19,169 nucleotides of DNA from Methanothrix sp. (lineage in GTDB: Archaea; Halobacteriota; Methanosarcinia; Methanotrichales; Methanotrichaceae): positions 1 through 19,169 of the forward strand of contig JAQTYS010000019.1 of assembly GCA_028688175.1 (NCBI GenBank), in the 5' to 3' direction. The notes under the pieces were generated by a model. The model was not told the origin of the DNA. It searched no databases and saw only the letters and a list, made by a program, of their open reading frames with translations. This document shows positions 1-8,700 of the stretch, piece after piece (position 1 is the stretch's first letter; each line of letters starts with the position of its first letter). A program made the translations under genes and the position numbers.

Positions 1-99
1 TACACCCTCTTTTGCCAATTCATCGGGTAATTTTCTCAGGTTTTCCACAAGATAGGATACCTTTTCCTCGAAGGTTTTTCTCTCGAATTCTTCCTTCAA
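1..99 (-). CDS. Possible small hypothetical protein, 5' end only
   Basis: The minus strand is open from position 99 to the left edge of the window (33 codons). It reads as a strongly hydrophilic, Glu/Lys-rich, helix-like peptide that begins LKEEFERKTFEEK and continues VSYLVENLRKLPDE. The only candidate start in this frame after the upstream TAA is a TTG at 99-97. An ATG at 103-101 is in another frame and reaches a stop after 27 residues. A TATA-like box lies at about 131-140 on this strand, roughly 25-30 nt ahead of the start, so a nearly leaderless message is plausible. I do not recognise the family. The amino-acid composition looks like real protein, but 33 codons and a TTG start are weak evidence. 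It would be transcribed divergently from the large gene at 226. Confidence 0.4.
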   Translation of the reverse strand, partial: MKEEFERKTFEEKVSYLVENLRKLPDELAKEGV

Positions 100-125
100 A
101 CATAGTCCCCACTGGCTTTAGAAAT

Positions 126-145
126 ACGATAAAAATAAAGCTTTT
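126..145 (-). promoter_or_regulatory. TATA-like element for the leftward partial gene
   Basis: On the minus strand this stretch reads AAAAGCTTTATTTTTATCG, an AT-rich archaeal TATA-like element. Transcription starting about 25 nt downstream would begin near 105-110, just ahead of the TTG at 99. It is positional evidence only, and the element is a loose match. Confidence 0.3.
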
Positions 146-183
146 GCATCTCAACTCGGCAAATTCGATATAACTCCTTACAT

Positions 184-203
184 CTGAAGAAAGCATTATA
201 AGC
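184..203 (+). promoter_or_regulatory. BRE/TATA-like promoter of the 1834-residue surface protein gene
   Basis: The sequence ctgaagaaagcattataagc combines a purine-rich BRE-like part with a TATA-like core (attataa, about 195-201). The core lies about 28 nt upstream of the GTG at 226, so the expected transcription start falls on or very near the start codon. No Shine-Dalgarno sequence precedes the GTG. Together this suggests a leaderless mRNA. This is inferred from spacing and not measured. Confidence 0.5.
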
Positions 204-225
204 TTTCAAGCTATGACTTATATGC

Positions 226-3200
226 GTGAGAAAAAATTTCATATCAACTGCGGCATGGCTGACTATTTCAATTCTAGGCATCTTCGTTGTTTTTATATTT
301 CCAATATATGGGGATGAGATGGCAGATTTAGCATCATCAGGCCAGATATCTAAGCCGACAAACACCACAATTCAGGGTACTATTATTCATATCCAGGATA
401 GCATTCAGCAAGAGATTGATGCGGCAGAACCGGGAGATCTATTGATAGTGGAAAGTGGGGTATATTTTAATGGAATTAATATAACCAAATCCATATCTTT
501 AATCGGAAGAGATACCGGCTTTGGACCGCCAGTAATAGATGCAGGTGGAAATGGCAGTGCTGTGACGCTCTCTGCGGATGGTATATCTTTGGAAGGATTT
601 AGAATTATCAATTCAAGCGGGACTGAAGGAAATGCCGGTCTTAAGGTTATTTCAAATAAAAATATTATTAAAAATAATAATATTTCTCAAAACAATGGAA
701 CAGGTATATCGTTGTCAGATTCACAGGAAAACGAGATTATAAATAATACGATAATTGAAAATGATCTTCATGGTATATCTCTCAGTTCCAGCTCCTCGCA
801 CAATAAGATCTTAAAAAATGAGGTTTGCAAGAATAATGCAAGCGGCATTGGACTTTGGAACCGCAGCAATGACAATCTCCTTGAAGGTAATCTGGTTTCT
901 TTTAATAAATTAGGCATAAGCCTCTGGAATGAGTGCGATCAAAATCAACTGCTTGAGAATAACGCCAGCCAGAATGATTTCAGCGGAATTCAGATCTATC
1001 AGGGAATGAATAGCACAATTGCAAAAAACACTGCGGTACTCAATAATTATTCAGGAATAGCGATCGTCTCATCAATGAAAAGCAGGATCATGGCCAATAA
1101 TCTGAGGTGGAATAAGTATGGCATAAATATGGCCGGGACATCAGGAGATGAGGTTTCGAGCAACCTGGCAAGATCGAATCAAATGCAAGGAATCAAAATA
1201 TCCGATTCGATGAATTTAAGTCTCAAAGAGAACCAAATGAACCAGAACCATGAAGCGCTATTGATCACTGGCTCGGAATCAATTATATCAATCTCCAACA
1301 ACGCAAGTTTCAATGAGGTGGGCATGGCCTTCCAGGATAGCCGGCTGTGCACGATCAAGGATAATGAAGCCTTTCAAAATGGCAATGGCATGGTCCTGAT
1401 GGGATCATCTCAATGCATATTGACCTCAAACAAGATCCACTATAACCGTCTTGAGGGACTGGCCATTGGAAGATCTGACGACAATCTAATTTCAGAAAAC
1501 GAGATACTATCCAATTATGATGGTATCTATATCGATAATGCATTAAACAATTCTATCAAGAGTAACCGAGCAACAGGCAACGTCGATCATGGAATATTGC
1601 TTTTTAATAACTCTAGCCATAATGCTCTGGTGGACAACAATCTGCAGAAAAACGGTTGGGGCATCCTTGTTTCTGGATCGCGAGATAACATCCTGATCGA
1701 TAATATGGCAAAGGATAACTATTACGGCCTTTATTTCTCTGGATCAGAGGGCAACAACCTATCGGGAAGCATCCTTTCGAGAAATATATTTAACTTCGGA
1801 GATATTGACTTTGTAAGTCCGAATACCGTTGATCTCACCAATACCATAGATGGAAAATCGATCTATTATCTTGTGGGAGAATCTGAGGTCACCATAGATG
1901 AAAGATCAAAGGCGGCAGTTGTCTACTGCATCGACTGCAGGAATATAACCATTAATGGCCTCTCCATTTCCAATAGCAGCCGAGCAATCTACTTTAGGAA
2001 CACCACCGGATCGAATATAATTGGCAATACTATAAGGACCAGCTGGAACGGTATCTTCTTGGAGGGCTCTTCCAGTAACTTGATAGAAGCCAACGATGTT
2101 AAGAGCACTGAGAATGCCATATTCCTGGAGAGTTCGGAGCGCAATATATTGAAATCCAATAAAGCCATCGATAATTCTTATGGGATCGTTCTCGATCGCT
2201 CCCGGAAGAATTCCATAGCAACTAACCTTGCTGAGATAAACTATGTTGGCCTTTTAATAGCCAATCACAGCGAGGCAAATGAGGCGGAGAAAAATGACTT
2301 GGAAGGAAATGGTATAGGGATCTATTTGAATGACTCCTATAACAATCTTCTTTATCAGAATAACGCCAGTAGAAGTGAGTATGTAGGAATAGATCTGGTC
2401 GATTCCAGCAGAAATAATATCAAGGAAAATAAAGCTTCTTCGTGCTGGCTGGGGATCTATTTAAAAGAATCTGCTGAGAACTCAATCCACGCAAATGAGA
2501 TCGCGAGAAATCAACAGACCGGCCTGCATTTTTTTAAATCCAATTCAAATAATATAAGCCGGAATGCAGTCCATAATAACAGATTAGATGGAATAATGAT
2601 AGATGGATCCGATATCAATATAATATGGGCAAATGTTGTCCGGGACAATCTCAGGGCAGGAATAAGAATCTTGAACTCCAGCATGAATTCTGTGGAGCAG
2701 AACAAGCTTGAGAAGAATACTTGGGGGATATACCATGACAATTCCAGTCATGCGGTGATGAGAAAAAATTTAATGGTCAATAATAGATATAATTTTTATT
2801 CCAGGGGCGATAACGACATAGATGTCTCCAATAAGGTCAAAGCTGCGTTAATGGAGCAAAATAGTTCCATATATTATCTTGTAAATGATTCTGATAAGAG
2901 CATAGAGCAGTCATCCAACCCGGGATTGGTCTATTGCCTAAACTGTACTAATATTACTATGAAAGGTCTAAACCTCACAAATAATGTCTATGGCATCCTC
3001 CTGGAAAACACGACCGGCTCACGCATTGAGGGCTCTAGGCTGGCCGGCAATCAGATGGGAATTGGACTTTTTGCCAGTAATGATAATAATCTGAGCAATA
3101 ATGAGATTCTTGACAATGCCCAAGATGGGCTTCTAATCATTGATTCCGGTAATAATGTTATGGAGAGAAACAATATCAGCAAAAATAAGAGGGATGGCTT

Positions 3201-5730
3201 CGCCCTAGCCAACTCATCCGGCAATAGGGTCCTTTCCAACCGCATGGATAAAAATATTAACTTTGGGATCAGGCTCAATGGTTCCAGGATGAATTCACTG
3301 CAATCAAATATGGTTATGGGTAATGGGGCGGGACTGCTTCTTGATTTATCAGGAGGAAATGCTCTTGGGGAGAACATAATCAATAATATCGGCAGTAATT
3401 TCAATGTAACCGGTCGCAGCTATGCAGACTTCGACAATAACATCTCTGTGAGCAATCTTATCAATGATAAACCCATTTATTATCTGGTGAATGCCTCCAA
3501 TATCACCCTGAACTCGACCAGCAATGCTGGATCTGTGTTCGGCCTCTATTGCACCAACCTGAGCATTGAGAATCTGACCCTCAGGGACAATTATATAGGC
3601 ATTTACCTTCGCAATACTACCGGTTCCAAGGTGATTGGAAATCGTTTTATCAACAACACCATCGGCATTTCACTTTATGGCTGTGAGAATAATACTCTGG
3701 AGGATAATACAGCTATAGATAACGAATGCGGCTATAATATCCGGTTCTCCGAGAGGAACTTCCTCTTGCACAACCTTGCCAACCACAGCACCGGCTATGG
3801 CATCTCTCTGCAGGAATCCCGACAAAATACCCTGAAAGATAACGTAATGGAAAATAACCGCTACAGCCTTTCTGTCGATCGGGAAAACGACATAGACACC
3901 TCAAACAAAGTGAGCGGTAGTGCAGCATTCATTCTGGTGAATGAAAAAGACCAAGTCCTGGACGGCTCCTCCCCGGCAGGCACGATCTACTGTTTCAACT
4001 GTAGGAATATTACTATCCGTGGTCAGAACCTGAGTAGCAGCTCTAGCGGTATCGCCTTTTATAATACTACAGACTCCTTGATAGAGGATAATTACCTGCA
4101 CCATAATCTGGAAGGGATTTATCTGAAGAACTCCCGCGGGAATATCCTGAGAGAGAATAAGATGATCCAAAACAACCAGAGCGGTATACGTCTATCCCAA
4201 TCTCCCCAAAACAATCTGGAGGAGAACGAGGCAGCATATAACCAGCATGGCATCAGCCTTTTCGATTCAAGGGGCAATACTCTTGGCTCCAATCTTTTAT
4301 CTGAGAATAGGGGAAGGGGCATCTGGCTAATGAATAGTCTTGAGAATAATCTGACCAACAATAGTGCATATCAAAATGGCTATGGGATGGTTCTGCAATC
4401 CTCTGGAGGCTCCCGCCTTATAAGCAACAATCTCTCTTCAAATAAGTACAATTTTGCGTTATTGGCAGAAAACCGCAGCCACATGCTTAATTCTATTGAT
4501 CCAGATAACCTGGTCGATGGAAAGCCCATCATCTTTCTCATAGGTTCGAATGGAGCGGTGATAGATAATAGCGATAATGCCGGGGCTGTATATTGCCTTG
4601 ATTGCAGCAATATCACAGTAAAAGAGCAGGAGATCAGCAATTCTCATCATGGAATATGCCTCTACAATACTTCAATGTCACGGGTTATTGGGTGCAGCTT
4701 CAGTGATTGCATGACAGGGATTGCTCTCATCGACTCGGAAAGCAACATGGTCGATGATAACCATCTTAAGAAAAATGGCTATGGCATATACTTAGAGGAT
4801 TCGATCTCCAACGTTATCTCTCAAAATCAGGTAGAGAACAGCTGGGGCGATGGTATCAAGCTCTTCGAGTCCGATGGAAATGCGATTTGGAAGAACAAGG
4901 TCGAATCTGGCAATTTGAGCGGCATATATCTCGATCCCTCAAACCGCAATAATGTAACCTCAAATTATATTTTGAACAACGGTCAGGATAATGTAAACTA
5001 CGGACCGGGAAGCGACAGCAATAACCTGAGAGATAACCAGATCCAAGCTGAGATAGGAACTGGCGGTGGAGAAACCAACGGCCACTCACATGAGGTGGAA
5101 ACAATCGATTATTCATCTCTAGTTGAAGCTGAGAAGTCAAAGCTCTGCAAGGGGAAAATAGCCTTTGAGCCAGAGAGAAAGATGAAAGTAGGAGAGGTCT
5201 ATCGGGTAGAAGCCCGAATTGCAATTAATGAGAACGTTGAAGATCTCATCGCCGGCTTATCATCCCAGGAAAAAGCAAAAGTAGAGAGCATTCCGGTCAG
5301 CACCTTCATGAAAGTAAGGCTTACCGGTCCCAAGTTCGATATCGATCCCATAAGCGATGAAAGGCAATTGGTTACCAAGAGCGGTCATCAAGTATGGCTA
5401 TGGGATGTAACTCCCCAGGAATCGGGAACATATGATCTTACCCTCTCGGCCTTTGCTGAGATAATCCTGCCAGGTCAGAGTCCCATGACCATAGACTCGA
5501 AGGTATTCTCCACCCAAATCAGCGTGACCTCAAAAGAGGTGCCTGTGGCTGAGAAGACGCAAGGATTCTTCGAGAAGAATTGGCAGTTCATTGTGGGAAC
5601 TCTGATCATGGGATCCGGCCTGCTCAAGTGGATATTGAGCAAGATCAAGGCAAATGCCGCCAAGGGCAAAAGCCAGTGCGTTGATAAGGCAGAGGAACAG
5701 AAAAAGGAGGATGAGAAGAAATCCTCCTAA
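226..5730 (+). CDS. Giant exported NosD/PbH1 beta-helix surface protein with C-terminal sandwich domain and membrane anchor
   Basis: An 1834-residue protein. Residues 1 to about 30 form a signal peptide (MRKN, then a long hydrophobic stretch ending near YGDE). Residues ~50-100 carry the usual NosD-type entry (IQQEIDAAEPGD...VESGVY), and residues ~100-1620 are parallel beta-helix rungs of the N.I..N.....GI.L..S type. Five modules interrupt the helix. Each has a (I/F)(Y/I)xLV-like strand, a (V/I)YCxxC-x-N-I-T segment (cysteine pairs near residues 568/571, 904/907, 1256/1259 and 1457/1460; only C1109 in the third), and then an NT(T/S)xS segment. Residues ~1628-1775 look like a beta-sandwich (MKVGEVY, MKVRLTGPKFDI, VWLWDV). 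One transmembrane helix lies at ~1786-1804, followed by a Lys/Glu-rich tail, so the bulk should face outside. The start is GTG at 226: the frame is stopped at 214-216 upstream and holds no other usable start codon. The rungs are diverged at the DNA level, unlike those of the convergent neighbour. Role unknown; a surface, sheath or adhesion protein is an inference. The NosD family name does not imply copper-enzyme maturation here. Confidence 0.93.
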   Translation: MRKNFISTAAWLTISILGIFVVFIFPIYGDEMADLASSGQISKPTNTTIQGTIIHIQDSIQQEIDAAEPGDLLIVESGVYFNGINITKSISLIGRDTGFGPPVIDAGGNGSAVTLSADGISLEGFRIINSSGTEGNAGLKVISNKNIIKNNNISQNNGTGISLSDSQENEIINNTIIENDLHGISLSSSSSHNKILKNEVCKNNASGIGLWNRSNDNLLEGNLVSFNKLGISLWNECDQNQLLENNASQNDFSGIQIYQGMNSTIAKNTAVLNNYSGIAIVSSMKSRIMANNLRWNKYGINMAGTSGDEVSSNLARSNQMQGIKISDSMNLSLKENQMNQNHEALLITGSESIISISNNASFNEVGMAFQDSRLCTIKDNEAFQNGNGMVLMGSSQCILTSNKIHYNRLEGLAIGRSDDNLISENEILSNYDGIYIDNALNNSIKSNRATGNVDHGILLFNNSSHNALVDNNLQKNGWGILVSGSRDNILIDNMAKDNYYGLYFSGSEGNNLSGSILSRNIFNFGDIDFVSPNTVDLTNTIDGKSIYYLVGESEVTIDERSKAAVVYCIDCRNITINGLSISNSSRAIYFRNTTGSNIIGNTIRTSWNGIFLEGSSSNLIEANDVKSTENAIFLESSERNILKSNKAIDNSYGIVLDRSRKNSIATNLAEINYVGLLIANHSEANEAEKNDLEGNGIGIYLNDSYNNLLYQNNASRSEYVGIDLVDSSRNNIKENKASSCWLGIYLKESAENSIHANEIARNQQTGLHFFKSNSNNISRNAVHNNRLDGIMIDGSDINIIWANVVRDNLRAGIRILNSSMNSVEQNKLEKNTWGIYHDNSSHAVMRKNLMVNNRYNFYSRGDNDIDVSNKVKAALMEQNSSIYYLVNDSDKSIEQSSNPGLVYCLNCTNITMKGLNLTNNVYGILLENTTGSRIEGSRLAGNQMGIGLFASNDNNLSNNEILDNAQDGLLIIDSGNNVMERNNISKNKRDGFALANSSGNRVLSNRMDKNINFGIRLNGSRMNSLQSNMVMGNGAGLLLDLSGGNALGENIINNIGSNFNVTGRSYADFDNNISVSNLINDKPIYYLVNASNITLNSTSNAGSVFGLYCTNLSIENLTLRDNYIGIYLRNTTGSKVIGNRFINNTIGISLYGCENNTLEDNTAIDNECGYNIRFSERNFLLHNLANHSTGYGISLQESRQNTLKDNVMENNRYSLSVDRENDIDTSNKVSGSAAFILVNEKDQVLDGSSPAGTIYCFNCRNITIRGQNLSSSSSGIAFYNTTDSLIEDNYLHHNLEGIYLKNSRGNILRENKMIQNNQSGIRLSQSPQNNLEENEAAYNQHGISLFDSRGNTLGSNLLSENRGRGIWLMNSLENNLTNNSAYQNGYGMVLQSSGGSRLISNNLSSNKYNFALLAENRSHMLNSIDPDNLVDGKPIIFLIGSNGAVIDNSDNAGAVYCLDCSNITVKEQEISNSHHGICLYNTSMSRVIGCSFSDCMTGIALIDSESNMVDDNHLKKNGYGIYLEDSISNVISQNQVENSWGDGIKLFESDGNAIWKNKVESGNLSGIYLDPSNRNNVTSNYILNNGQDNVNYGPGSDSNNLRDNQIQAEIGTGGGETNGHSHEVETIDYSSLVEAEKSKLCKGKIAFEPERKMKVGEVYRVEARIAINENVEDLIAGLSSQEKAKVESIPVSTFMKVRLTGPKFDIDPISDERQLVTKSGHQVWLWDVTPQESGTYDLTLSAFAEIILPGQSPMTIDSKVFSTQISVTSKEVPVAEKTQGFFEKNWQFIVGTLIMGSGLLKWILSKIKANAAKGKSQCVDKAEEQKKEDEKKSS

Positions 5731-5765
5731 ATTCATACAATCAACCAAAGATAGCTGAACAAAGA

Positions 5766-8700
5766 TCATGGACAGGATGTGCCGGAGCATTGGATATCCC
5801 AATCCTCGGGAGGCATCCAGTCATCTGTTGATGTCTCACTGCTCTTATTGCCGATCGTCAGGACGGCGCTGTCATAAGCAGGCAATATATCGCAGCCCTC
5901 CAGCGATATCGCCTCAACTTTAACCTGATTGACCAGCCTACCTCCTTTTGTGACCTGGACCTTGTAATCTATGGACATAGTGCCTTGTGGTTTGAAAGAT
6001 ATTACATTCCAGGTGATAGTATTGCTTTCACGGTCAAAGCTGGTGATGTCAGGAGTTGCCTCTACCAGCTTCATGCCTCGAGGCAGATTGTCGGTTACAA
6101 TGAGGCTGGTGGTGCAATTGCAGAGATTTTCAATGCTGAGGTGGTACCAGACAAAATCGCTGGCGGATTTATTGACATAAGCGCTCTTCTTGACTACGAT
6201 CTGATTCTCGGACGAAGGAGGTTCCAGCCAGCCGCCTTTAATGACGGAGATATTGCTGGCGTAAGCCCAGCCCGCATCGTGACTTCCTGAGGCCTCCACA
6301 CGGTTGACCAGTGTGTCGCTCAGGTTCTCTCCCATCTCCAGCCAGAGGGTGATCTCGGACCTCCCGCCTACGGGCAGATGGGTGAGAGTCCAGTTGGCGC
6401 TGGAGCTGGTTAGGCTGGGCCGAAGGGAGGAGTTGATATAAAGGGCTCCAGGCGAGAAGAGGTCTGTTACATAAACGGGAGAGAGCAATTTGTTGCCATC
6501 GTTTTCCACAGCAATAGTGTATCGGGCATAAGTTTTGTCAAGATTCGATTGGCTTATGATTTCCCCCACTTTGATTACATTGATATGGGGACGGTCGTAA
6601 CGGGCTGTTCCCAGTATTCTCGTCTTTTGTCTGATGGAATATTTGCCGATGTATTCCTGCTCCAGGTCCATTTCGTCTTCTATGGATTGACGATAGCTGG
6701 CGCTGCCGGTGAAGTTGGCCTCGGTTTGGACAGAGTTCAGGCCCGTCACAAGGGTCTGCTTTTGCATATCAACCAGGTTGCGATACTCTTCTCCCAGGAA
6801 TGTGCTGCCCGGATTTCTGGAGTAGATGCCCTCACTCCAGTTCAATGGTCGATTAGGCCAGAAAGAAATGGTCGAGTTCAGGCCGACCGGAGATGTAGTC
6901 AGATTGATATCCTTGTAGATGTAATTGGTGTAGGTCTGGATCTCCTCCTGGGAAGAGTAATTTCCTGTTCCTGATTCATAGCTCCTCTGGCTCTTTCCTA
7001 TTCTTCTGTCTCCTCCCACAAATCCCGATCCAGAAGCGGATTTCTGTGAAATTACACTTGAACCGTATTCGTCGATCTTCTGATAGACTTTAAAGCTTCC
7101 AGCATAATCTTCCTGAATATCCAGGAGACTCGTCTTCCCGTCCACCAGCTTCTTTTGCAGGTCAAACCGGCCCAGTCCATCAAACTCGGAGGATTGTTCC
7201 ATAACCGATTCGTTTTGATCCAGTTTTATGCGACTCTCCAGGCTGATATTTTGGGCATGGGAGAATGAGCCGGTTATGGATGTTCCAGTGATACGGTTCC
7301 TGGCTTGGGTCCTCTCTGTCCAGGGAGAAGAGGAATTGACGGTGCGCTTGTCGTAGAGTCTCAAGACGACAGGCTGCTGCCTGGCAGTTACAGATTTGTT
7401 CATCTGGATGGATTTGTTCTCCGTAATCATGCGAATTATATCTTCGCTCTGGTAGAGGCCGCTGCCATGCTCACGGCTGAATAACTCTGTGCCAGCTTCA
7501 CCTAAAACTGTTACCAGAGATGTATCCTGGATCTGCTTCTTGGTGCTGGAGGATATGGCATGGACGGTATTCTTTATAACTAACTCTGGCAGGGTAGTGG
7601 AGTAGTCATCGGCCACATTGACGTACCCCTCGCCGGATACGGATGAGGTCATATCAAATTTCAAATTCGTCTTCGGGACCTGGACCATCAATGTGATCAC
7701 AGCACACTCGCCGGGAGCAAGAGTTCCCAGGTGCCATTTGCCGTCTTCTTCTGTCTCCAATGAGCTGTAGAGCAGGATGACCTGCGAGTCGATGGCGTCC
7801 CAGGCGATGACTTTATCCAGGGGAAGGCTGCCAGTGTTGCAGACGGTGATGGTATAGGTGATGTTCTCGCCGCGCTTTACAGTCTTCCTGTCTGCTTCTT
7901 TGCTCACATTGAGGGAGAGGATATCGACATCGGTGCTGTCCGAGGCGTTGACAACACCGCCTTCGGTTGTTTTTGCAGTCACACTGACCGTATTGGTCTG
8001 CATCCCATAGGCATCTTCTCTAACTACACCTACCAAATTGATGGACTTCGATTCGCCCGGCTGCATAGGGCCCAGATCCGGCCAGAAGATCAGATCACCT
8101 GAAGCGGTTGCATTGATTTCGCCAGAAACATAGCTAATTCCCTTTGGCAGGGTGTCGTTAACCATGACAGATACCAATTCCTTCTGGCCGGTGTTGGTGA
8201 TATTGATGCTAAATGTCACTGAATCTGAGGGCTCTGCAAAAGAGGGATTGGCTGTTTTTTCTATGCTGATATTTGCTGCTGCGTTCAGCTCCAGGGTATC
8301 TTCATCGCTCAGCTTCTGGCCGTCTTCAGAGGTGGCCTGGACGCTAACCTTGCTGATCAGGGTTTCGGGAAGCTCATCATCTAAAAGAGCCACCAGGTTG
8401 ATATCCTTAGTCTCTCCCGGTCTGAGCGGACCAGGATCCTGCCAGAGCAGAGTTCGGGTGCCATTCTCCTCCTCCTGGGAGACGTCGGGTTCCAGGCCGC
8501 TCTCTACGAATACGACATCAATTCCTTTGGAGAGCTGGTCAGTTATACTGATGTTGGTTAATTCAGAATCGCCGAGGTTGGTTACCGTCAGGACGTATTG
8601 GGCATTGCCTGATGGCTGGCCGGTCTTAAGTAAGCCCTCCTGAGATATCTGGATTGAATCACTTATGGTTAATGCTTCACCCTCCAATAACGGATAATAA

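Noticed and set aside
96..368. 90-residue minus-strand reading frame
   Set aside because: It overlaps the promoter and signal peptide of the large plus-strand gene antisense, has no family resemblance, and competes with the more protein-like frame at 1-99.
226..5730. NosD copper-enzyme maturation protein
   Set aside because: Only the beta-helix fold is shared. The protein is far longer, membrane anchored and not near any nitrous oxide reductase gene.
5731..5765. Bidirectional terminator between the convergent genes
   Set aside because: No hairpin or oligo-T run is visible on either strand in the 35-bp gap.
8152..8643. 163-residue plus-strand frame
   Set aside because: Antisense to the DUF11 coding region, with no signal, domain or ribosome site.
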